Source: Christensenella sp. UBA1431 (lineage in GTDB: Bacteria; Bacillota; Clostridia; Christensenellales; UBA1431). Taken from it: a DNA stretch of 13,762 bases. The stretch is taken from the NCBI GenBank assembly GCA_002329665.1, contig DCTV01000049.1, positions 754 through 14,515 of the forward strand, read 5' to 3'. Positions 7,935 to 13,762 of this stretch are shown here, in pieces. The notes under the pieces were generated by a model. That model made no database searches, was not told the DNA's origin, and saw only the letters and a list, made by a program, of their open reading frames with translations. How positions within the stretch are numbered: position 1 is the first letter of the stretch; each line of letters starts with the position of its first letter. The position numbers and the translations under genes were made by a program.

Positions 7935-9330
7935 CGGGATAGTCCTCCACGTTTGTCTGCATTTTATCGCCGTCCTCCCCGGGAAAAGGGAGGGACCGTT
8001 CGCTCGCGTATACCCAGAGCGCGCACTCGAGATGCGCCTTGAAAACCTCGCAGCTCATCCTGTCCGGCGCGTAAAGGTCTTTATTCATCTTCCAGGCGTT
8101 GGCCGCGCAGCCCCCGCAGCAGAAATATTTCGCCCAGCAGTCCCGGCAGGCGGGCTTTTTAAGGATGTTCAGCCCCGCAAACCGCCGCTGCATGGCTTCG
8201 TCGAACCTGCCTTCGTGTACGTTGCCCATGATAAAGGCGTCTTCGCCGACGAACTGGTGGCAGGGGTAGATGTCGCCGTTTGGCGTCGCCGCCACGTATT
8301 CGTTGCCGGCGCCGCATCCGATCAGACGCTTGGCGACGCAGGGCGCGTCGTCGAGGTCGAGCATGAAATGAAAGAAATTCAGCCATTCCCCCGTTTTGCG
8401 CCGCCTCACGTATTCCCTGGCCAGCCTTTCGTACTCCAACCGTATGCGCGGCAGGTCGCCCATCATGAGCGCGAACCTTTCGTCGCGGGTCACCACCGGC
8501 TCTACCGAAAGCTGCGTGAAGCCGAGGTCCGCGAGCGCGAGCACGTCCTTGGAAAAGTCGGTGTTTAAGGCGGTGTACGTCCCGCGCACGTAGTGTTCGC
8601 GCCCGTCAAGCGCCTTAGCCAGCGCCCTTGCCCCGTCTATAATAAGGTCGTAGCTCCCTTTCCCGGACGGCGTCTTGCGCACCGCGTCGTGGACTTCCTT
8701 CCTGCCGTCGAGGCTGATGACGACGTTGGCCATCTCCCTCTTGATGAAATCTATTTTTTCATCGTCAATCGCGAGCGCGTTGGTCGTGATCGTGAACCGG
8801 ATGCGCTTGCCGGCCTCCTTTTCCCGCGCGCGGCCGTAGGCGACGGTGTTTTTCACGACGTCCCAGTTCATCAGCGGCTCGCCGCCGAAGAAGTCGACTT
8901 CGAGCTGCTTCCTGCCGCCGCTTCGCGCGACGAGGAAGTCTATGGCGGCCGAGGCCGTAGCCTGCGGCATGAGCAGCCTCTCCCCGCCGAAGTCCCCCGT
9001 GCTCGCAAAACAGTAGGCGCACCTGAGGTTGCAGTCGTGCGAAACGTTGAGGCAGAGCGACTTCACGACGCCAGGCCGTTTCAGGTACGCTTCGCCGTAG
9101 CCGTAGTCCGCGTTGAGCGCGCCGGATTTTTCGAGCGTTTCAAGCTCGTCCCACGCGGCGGCGACCTCACCGGGCGGGTACGACGAAGCGAGCGCTTGAG
9201 CAGCCGCTTCCGGGTCTCCTTCAGTATAATAGGGGACGAGGTCTTTTACCAGCGCGTCCACTACGTGCACGGCCCCCGAGTCGGCGTCCAGGAGCAGGTG
9301 CGCGCCGTTGCAGGTGAAACAATGTATCAA
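7927..9330 (-). CDS. scfB: SCIFF peptide maturase, radical SAM/SPASM thioether-forming enzyme
   Basis: This enzyme installs Cys-to-acceptor thioether crosslinks in the adjacent six-cysteine peptide; studied relatives are CteB and Tte1186. The 467-residue product starts with a peptide-recognition-like region (about 1-85; the family signature SGAVHVVD is at 18-25). The radical SAM core carries CNLRCAYC (C100, C104, C107) for the SAM-binding 4Fe-4S cluster and FFGGEP (147-152) for SAM. The SPASM region holds C331, C339, C357, C395, C398, C404, C405, C408, C427 and C436, enough for two auxiliary clusters. The TTG start at 9330 is preceded by GGAGG at 5-nt spacing, and it places Met directly before IH, as in family N-termini. 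Two extra N-terminal cysteines (C4, C7) are unusual. It sits just after the scfA terminator and overlaps secD by 8 bp. Confidence 0.96.
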   Translation of the reverse strand: MIHCFTCNGAHLLLDADSGAVHVVDALVKDLVPYYTEGDPEAAAQALASSYPPGEVAAAWDELETLEKSGALNADYGYGEAYLKRPGVVKSLCLNVSHDCNLRCAYCFASTGDFGGERLLMPQATASAAIDFLVARSGGRKQLEVDFFGGEPLMNWDVVKNTVAYGRAREKEAGKRIRFTITTNALAIDDEKIDFIKREMANVVISLDGRKEVHDAVRKTPSGKGSYDLIIDGARALAKALDGREHYVRGTYTALNTDFSKDVLALADLGFTQLSVEPVVTRDERFALMMGDLPRIRLEYERLAREYVRRRKTGEWLNFFHFMLDLDDAPCVAKRLIGCGAGNEYVAATPNGDIYPCHQFVGEDAFIMGNVHEGRFDEAMQRRFAGLNILKKPACRDCWAKYFCCGGCAANAWKMNKDLYAPDRMSCEVFKAHLECALWVYASERSLPFPGEDGDKMQTNVEDYPGG

Positions 9331-9335
9331 TGGGC

Positions 9336-9340
9336 CCTCC
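9336..9340 (-). promoter_or_regulatory. Shine-Dalgarno site that fixes the TTG start of scfB
   Basis: The minus strand reads GGAGG, then GCCCA, then TTG. No ATG or GTG in frame nearby has comparable placement, so this site decides the start. It lies 14 nt after the T-tract of the scfA terminator, so only transcripts that read through that terminator, or start inside it, would carry it. Confidence 0.75.
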
Positions 9341-9353
9341 GGTGGTTTTTGTC

Positions 9354-9385
9354 AAAAAAAGCAGTAATACCAACGCTATTACCGC
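9354..9385 (-). terminator. Intrinsic terminator between scfA and scfB
   Basis: On the minus strand, GCGGTAATA (9385-9377) pairs with TATTACTGC (9369-9361): nine pairs, one of them G-T, around a 7-nt loop. Seven consecutive T follow (9360-9354). An A-rich tract precedes it, so the structure might also act on the opposite strand. It starts 18 nt after the scfA stop codon. The moderate, AU-rich stem suggests incomplete termination, letting some polymerase reach scfB-secD-secF. I infer that this sets a high peptide-to-enzyme ratio. Confidence 0.8.
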
Positions 9386-9403
9386 TCTTTTTTCCTTGGC
9401 GCG

Positions 9404-9544
9404 CTATTTTTTCTCGCATTTCTGGTTGGCCACTGTGCACGAAGTCTTGCAGGCGGACTGGCACGACGCCTGGCATTCGCCGCATCCGGTTTCCGACGGC
9501 TTTTGCCTTAAAACGGGTTCCTTTATCGTCCTGATATGCTTCAT
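9404..9544 (-). CDS. scfA: SCIFF ranthipeptide precursor (six cysteines in forty-five residues)
   Basis: The 46-residue peptide begins with MKHIRTIK, the family leader, and ends in a core with cysteines at 21, 24, 28, 32, 36 and 43, including SACKTSCTVANQ (30-41). This is the canonical SCIFF pattern, so the product is a substrate for the adjacent radical SAM enzyme. In the studied homologue CteA a thioether joins Cys32 to Thr37. The same numbering holds here (C32 and T37), so that bond is predicted. Ranthipeptides of this type have been linked to cell-cell signalling in some Clostridia, but the role in most species is unsettled. The ATG has GGAGG 8 nt upstream. A sigma-A-type promoter and an intrinsic terminator bracket this gene alone, which points to an abundant small transcript. 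No protease or dedicated exporter is adjacent. Confidence 0.97.
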   Translation of the reverse strand: MKHIRTIKEPVLRQKPSETGCGECQASCQSACKTSCTVANQKCEKK

Positions 9545-9552
9545 GGGGTAAA

Positions 9553-9557
9553 CCTCC
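9553..9557 (-). promoter_or_regulatory. Strong Shine-Dalgarno site of scfA
   Basis: GGAGG on the minus strand, 8 nt before the ATG. With the predicted transcription start near 9571, the leader would be only about 27 nt, leaving room for little besides this site. Confidence 0.8.
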
Positions 9558-9585
9558 GGTATATAATCAACATGCTTATTATACC
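9558..9585. repeat. Inverted repeat overlapping the scfA -10 box and leader
   Basis: On the minus strand GGTATAAT (9585-9578) and ATTATATACC (9567-9558) form an imperfect inverted repeat around a 10-nt centre; one arm contains the -10 hexamer. The right arm has two extra bases. It could be an operator half-site pair that occludes the promoter, or a coincidence of AT-rich promoter sequence. The arms are visible; a regulatory role is speculative. Confidence 0.35.
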
Positions 9586-9606
9586 TTCGGCCCCGCGTTT
9601 TAACAA
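9578..9606 (-). promoter_or_regulatory. Sigma-A-type promoter of scfA
   Basis: The minus strand carries TTGTTA (9606-9601) as a -35 element, exactly 17 nt of spacer, and a perfect TATAAT -10 box (9583-9578). The start point would be near 9571. It lies in the 74-bp gap after the upstream membrane-protein gene, so scfA can be expressed independently of that gene. Confidence 0.8.
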
Positions 9607-9618
9607 GGGCGCCGCTTT

Positions 9619-10035
9619 CTATTTTTTCAACTTTTGCAGGATGAAGCCGATGATCGTTCCGGCGACCAGGCCCATGCCGAGGTCGGAAACAAGCAGCCAC
9701 GACGGCGAAAAATCGCCCTCGATCAGCGAGAAGAGAAGTACGCCGCAGGCGATGTAGCAGGTTCCGCCGATGCCGCCCCGAAGCCACATCCTTCCGGTCT
9801 GCTGCCCGCGCACCGAAAAGATCGCGGCGATGCAGATGCCCGCTATCTTCAGTATCTGGTTCACGACGGGTATCGCGCCCTCGCCAAACAACCCTATTTT
9901 GAGCAGCAGCGCAAAAAGGAGTATCGTCGAGAGCGTGAAAATCATACCGAGCAGACAGCCGCGTATCACCGCCATCACCGCCGAAGGGACTTTCGGCATG
10001 CTGCGCGCGCTTCTGGCCCTTTGCCGTTTGTACAC
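9619..10035 (-). CDS. TIGR04086-type four-helix membrane protein, function unknown
   Basis: Small integral membrane protein of 138 residues. A basic N-terminus (MYKRQRARSARS) precedes four hydrophobic segments at about 26-46, 55-74, 86-105 and 113-133, with a lysine-rich end (QKLKK). By the positive-inside rule the N-terminus is probably cytoplasmic. The length, the four-helix plan and the position immediately upstream of a SCIFF gene match the family named TIGR04086, which I recognise mainly from context. No catalytic motif is visible. I chose GTG at 10035 because GGGGAGG lies 8 nt upstream; a TTG seven codons earlier (10056) is possible but would place this site inside the gene. I see no convincing promoter between it and the yajC terminator. 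Its steady linkage to SCIFF and Sec genes suggests a role near the membrane, but no function should be assigned. Confidence 0.85.
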   Translation of the reverse strand: MYKRQRARSARSMPKVPSAVMAVIRGCLLGMIFTLSTILLFALLLKIGLFGEGAIPVVNQILKIAGICIAAIFSVRGQQTGRMWLRGGIGGTCYIACGVLLFSLIEGDFSPSWLLVSDLGMGLVAGTIIGFILQKLKK

Positions 10036-10220
10036 AACAAACACCTCCCCACACAAGCGTCACGATGCAATATATGCGCCATCGCGTACCATTATGTGCG
10101 GCGGGGGGGTCGTGCGCGGCCTATGTGTGGCGCCAAATACGAACGGCCCATTTTTAGGCGGTGAAGCGTGCGCCGTTTCGGCACGGGCATTCTCCCGGCT
10201 TTCCTTACATATGCATAAAA

Positions 10221-10247
10221 AACCGACGCAAACGGAGTATGCACCTG
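10221..10247. repeat. Imperfect direct repeat, copy A
   Basis: The plus strand reads AACCGACGCAAACGGAGTAT then GCACCTG. It matches copy B at 10400-10426 at 23 of 27 positions, in the same orientation and 179 bp apart. The inner part is a near-palindrome (GCAAAC, GGA, GTATGC) with one mismatch. On the minus strand it is followed by six T, giving a weak terminator-like shape. Confidence 0.65.
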
Positions 10248-10275
10248 CCAGACTGTCAAAAAAGCCTACTGGCAG
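10245..10275. repeat. 7-bp inverted repeat CTGCCAG...CTGGCAG
   Basis: CTGCCAG (10245-10251) and CTGGCAG (10269-10275) are exact complements across 17 nt. It abuts copy A of the direct repeat and precedes the GC-rich hairpin, so it belongs to the same structured block. Its function is unknown. Confidence 0.5.
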
Positions 10276-10278
10276 GGG

Positions 10279-10301
10279 GCGTGGGGGTTGCAATCCCCCG
10301 C
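10279..10301. repeat. GC-rich hairpin in the yajC-membrane protein gap
   Basis: On the minus strand GCGGGGG faces CCCCCACGC around ATTGCAA, giving about seven pairs with one bulged A. There is no T-tract after it, so it is not an obvious terminator. It is one of several consecutive stem-loops in this block. Confidence 0.5.
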
Positions 10302-10321
10302 TTTCAATCCAAAGTTGGGCG

Positions 10322-10351
10322 AAAAAAAATGCCGCCAAAAAGCGGCATTTT
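10322..10351 (-). terminator. Intrinsic terminator downstream of yajC
   Basis: The minus strand shows AAAATGCCGC (10351-10342 region), loop TTTTTG, then GCGGCATTTT: a 10-bp stem running into eight consecutive T (10329-10322). It lies about 100 nt after the yajC stop codon and is the clearest transcription end in the window. It should separate yajC from the membrane-protein and SCIFF genes. Confidence 0.88.
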
Positions 10352-10364
10352 AACCTATAGAAAA

Positions 10365-10396
10365 CCGTCGACAAATCCCGAAGGGTTTGTCGACGG
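10365..10396 (-). terminator. 14-bp UUCG hairpin followed by TTTT, 3' of yajC
   Basis: On the minus strand CCGTCGACAAACCC and GGATTTGTCGACGG pair over 14 positions with a single C-A mismatch, capped by TTCG closed by C-G. TTTTC follows. It sits 57 nt after the yajC stop and directly before the stronger terminator. With only four T it may terminate weakly or protect the mRNA 3' end. Each arm contains the self-complementary GTCGAC. Confidence 0.6.
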
Positions 10397-10399
10397 CCT

Positions 10400-10426
10400 A
10401 ACCAACGCAAACGGAGTTTGCGCCTA
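10400..10426. repeat. Imperfect direct repeat, copy B (perfect 7-bp palindrome)
   Basis: The plus strand reads AACCAACGCAAACGGAGTTT then GCGCCTA, matching copy A at 10221-10247 at 23 of 27 positions. Here the palindrome is perfect: CGCAAAC (10406-10412), loop GGA, GTTTGCG (10416-10422). It lies 27 bp after the yajC stop. Two copies in the same orientation around a set of hairpins suggest a dispersed repeat or a duplicated structural module. Confidence 0.65.
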
Positions 10427-10453
10427 GTCTGGGCTGCCTGCCTGATCTATGGT

Positions 10454-10801
10454 TCATTCCTCAATCTGTTTGTCTTCCGGCGTTTCGTCCGCGTCCTCCT
10501 CGTCGATTTCGTCGCCCTTGCTCACCAGCGAAGCGACGGCTCCCCTGGAGATCATCATGCGTGTTTTGCTCGGTATCAATTCGATTGTCAGGGTTTCCTC
10601 GGTGCGTTTCACGATGACCCCGTAAATACCGCCGATCGTCTTGATCTTGTCGCCGTTGCGCAGATTGTTGAGCATTTCCTTCATTTTCTTGTCGCGCTTG
10701 CGCTGGGGAAGGATCATGATAAGGAAAAATACTATGATCAATCCGATAGGAAGAGCGATACTTCCGATTTGTTGGAGCGTTTCATTTGGCAAATCTAACA
10801 C
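10454..10801 (-). CDS. yajC: Preprotein translocase accessory subunit YajC
   Basis: YajC is a small single-span membrane protein that associates with SecDF at the SecYEG translocon. The 115-residue product has one membrane helix (about 11-31) followed by the family signature PQRKRDKKMKEMLNNL and NGDKIKTIGGIYGVIV (49-64), a small beta domain and a strongly acidic tail (DEIDEEDADE). The GTG start at 10801 is the only plausible one: an in-frame TGA lies three codons upstream, and the helix begins soon after. The Shine-Dalgarno (GAAAG) is weak. It has its own promoter about 30 nt upstream and a terminator about 100 nt downstream, so it is probably largely monocistronic although it follows tgt, as in many bacteria. 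Confidence 0.95.
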   Translation of the reverse strand: MLDLPNETLQQIGSIALPIGLIIVFFLIMILPQRKRDKKMKEMLNNLRNGDKIKTIGGIYGVIVKRTEETLTIELIPSKTRMMISRGAVASLVSKGDEIDEEDADETPEDKQIEE

Positions 10802-10831
10802 CCGCTTTCATTAAATACTAAAATCCCTATT

Positions 10832-10860
10832 ATATTACAATGAAACCTATCCACCGTCAA
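10832..10860 (-). promoter_or_regulatory. Sigma-A-type promoter of yajC
   Basis: The minus strand has TTGACG (10860-10855), 17 nt of spacer, and TAATAT (10837-10832), overlapped three bases later by a perfect TATAAT. The start point would be near 10825, about 24 nt before the GTG. It lies in the 113-bp gap after tgt, allowing yajC to be expressed apart from queA-tgt. Confidence 0.7.
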
Positions 10861-10914
10861 CACATAACCGGCTTTCCGGCAGGACGGAGGCGGCGTCACG
10901 GGGCCCTCACCTGC

Positions 10915-13049
<2,135 letters not shown>

Positions 13050-13057
13050 ATAAAACC

Positions 13058-13762
13058 TCAGTCCATGAACGAAATCTGGGCGCCGTCGCCTTTGGGCGGC
13101 CGCCTGCCCAGGTGCCCGTACGCGAGCCTGGTAGCCATGCGCCCGCGCGGCGTCTTCTGGATGAAACCGAGCTGCAGCAGGTACGGCTCGTACACGTCCT
13201 CGATGGTGGTGGCCTCCTCGCCCGTGGCGGCGGAGAGCGTGTCCAGCCCGACCGGCCCGCCGCCGAACTTGTCGACGATGGCCAGCAGCAACCGCCTGTC
13301 CTCGTTGTCCAGCCCCAGTTCGTCCACCTCGTTAAGCCGCAGCGCCGCGTCGGCCACGTCGCGGGTGATGACGCCGTCCGCCCTGATCTGGGCGAAGTCG
13401 CGCACCCTTCTCAACAGGCGGTTGGCGATACGCGGGGTCCCGCGCGCCCGCCTGGCGATCTCCACCGCGCCTTCCCGCTCTATGCGGATGTCCAGGATGC
13501 CGGCCGACCGCTCTACGATGATGCCCAGCTCCTCCGGGGAATAGAGCTCGAGGCGGTTCACCATCCCGAACCTGTCGCGCAAAGGCGCGGTCAGAAGGCC
13601 GGCCCGCGTCGTCGCGCCGACGAGCGTGAACCGCGGGAGCTCGAGCCGGAGGCTCCGCGCGCTCGGTCCCTTGCCTATGATTATGTCCAGAGAATAGTCT
13701 TCCATTGCGGGATAGAGTATCTCTTCCACGTTCGGGTTCAGGCGGTGGATCTCGTCGATGAA
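13058..13762 (-). CDS. ruvB: Holliday junction branch-migration helicase RuvB, N-terminus cut by window edge
   Basis: RuvB is the AAA+ hexameric motor that, with RuvA, drives Holliday-junction branch migration. The visible 234 residues begin in the Walker B motif ([10 protein letters not shown]) at the very edge. Sensor 1 follows (LVGATTRAG), then the arginine finger region (LRDRFG), the AAA+ lid ([18 protein letters not shown]) and the C-terminal winged helix ([14 protein letters not shown], then TPRGR). Full RuvB is about 335-345 residues, so about 100-110 N-terminal residues with Walker A lie outside. The reading frame is open to the last base, with no sign of damage. The stop is 8 bp before queA, and the queA ribosome binding site overlaps it. 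A ruvA gene upstream is likely but not visible. Confidence 0.97.
   Translation of the reverse strand, partial: FIDEIHRLNPNVEEILYPAMEDYSLDIIIGKGPSARSLRLELPRFTLVGATTRAGLLTAPLRDRFGMVNRLELYSPEELGIIVERSAGILDIRIEREGAVEIARRARGTPRIANRLLRRVRDFAQIRADGVITRDVADAALRLNEVDELGLDNEDRRLLLAIVDKFGGGPVGLDTLSAATGEEATTIEDVYEPYLLQLGFIQKTPRGRMATRLAYGHLGRRPPKGDGAQISFMD

Larger units (their letters stand above)
10036..10453. other. 418-bp gene-free region rich in hairpins
   Basis: Between the yajC stop and the membrane-protein start I find no credible gene on either strand. From the yajC side it contains a palindromic repeat copy, a UUCG hairpin, an intrinsic terminator, a GC-rich hairpin, a 7-bp inverted repeat and a second repeat copy, all within 10221-10426 and listed separately. 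The remainder (10036-10220) is GC-rich with a C-run, only weak stem-loops and no clear sigma-A promoter for the membrane-protein gene. The hairpin-dense half could be a repeat element or a structured RNA. Confidence 0.7.

Noticed and set aside
9330..9357. Perfect TTGACA on the minus strand just after the scfA terminator T-tract, a possible promoter for scfB.
   Set aside because: No acceptable -10 hexamer lies 16-19 nt downstream, and a start there would fall inside the coding sequence. It seems a by-product of the T-run.
10092..10190. A 32-codon minus-strand ORF beginning MPVPKRRT, which recalls the start of ribosomal protein bL32.
   Set aside because: The similarity stops after eight residues, no zinc-binding cysteines follow in any frame, the Shine-Dalgarno spacing is poor, and the remainder is arginine- and proline-rich as expected from GC-rich noncoding DNA.
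10036..10220. Search for a riboswitch or promoter ahead of the membrane-protein gene.
   Set aside because: TATATT and CATAAT are present but lack a -35 partner, and I recognise no conserved riboswitch core. The stem-loop near 10166-10185 is short and bulged.
10221..10426. Direct repeat considered as a CRISPR array or an IS-element footprint.
   Set aside because: There are only two imperfect copies 179 bp apart with no spacer periodicity, no cas genes, no transposase and no matching target-site duplication.
10861..10914. GGCAGG and CCTGCC arms after the tgt stop, a possible terminator.
   Set aside because: The stem is interrupted by unequal internal loops and no T-tract follows; the small CCGG-AAAG-CCGG stem beside it is also too short.

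Overview
The window reads as a housekeeping segment of a GC-rich member of the Clostridia (Bacillota). The evidence is the gene set and order, which I know from that class: ruvB, queA, tgt, yajC, a TIGR04086-type membrane protein, the SCIFF peptide scfA and its radical SAM maturase scfB, then secD, secF, recJ, relA, dtd and an MBL-fold hydrolase. SCIFF with its maturase is close to a clostridial signature. Base composition is visibly GC-rich (roughly 60% by eye, not counted), which would fit groups such as Christensenellales or Oscillospirales; I cannot place it further. Every gene I can support is on the minus strand, so transcription runs from high to low coordinates. Both ends are cut inside genes: ruvB lacks its N-terminus at the right edge, and the hydrolase lacks its C-terminus at the left edge.

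Layout in transcription order. (1) 13762-10915: ruvB, queA, tgt, with gaps of 8 bp each and Shine-Dalgarno sites touching the previous stop codon: Holliday-junction migration followed by the last two dedicated queuosine tRNA-modification steps. (2) 10860-10454: a good sigma-A-type promoter and yajC. (3) 10453-10036: the only gene-free stretch over 300 bp. It holds a strong intrinsic terminator, several further hairpins, and an imperfect direct repeat framing them. (4) 10035-9619: a four-helix membrane protein. (5) 9606-9354: scfA as a compact transcription unit, with its own promoter, strong RBS, a 46-codon six-cysteine peptide and an intrinsic terminator. (6) 9330-5749: scfB, secD and secF, joined by 8-bp and 4-bp overlaps. 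(7) 5736-1: a GC-rich UUCG hairpin, then recJ, relA, dtd and the MBL-fold hydrolase.

How the genes work together: YajC, SecD and SecF are accessory subunits of the Sec translocon. Between them sit a ribosomally made peptide (scfA), the enzyme that installs thioether crosslinks in it (scfB), and an uncharacterised membrane protein. No dedicated exporter or leader protease is visible. The most interesting question is whether the SCIFF product is functionally tied to Sec-dependent export, given the direct translational coupling of its maturase to secD. The peptide family is already described; its physiological role and the role of the membrane protein are much less settled. The remaining genes look like ordinary housekeeping genes with a few substitutions at conserved motif positions (relA, tgt, dtd) worth an alignment.

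Half of the ten genes with an assigned start begin with GTG or TTG (queA, yajC, the membrane protein, scfB, secD); start choices rest on Shine-Dalgarno placement and family N-termini.
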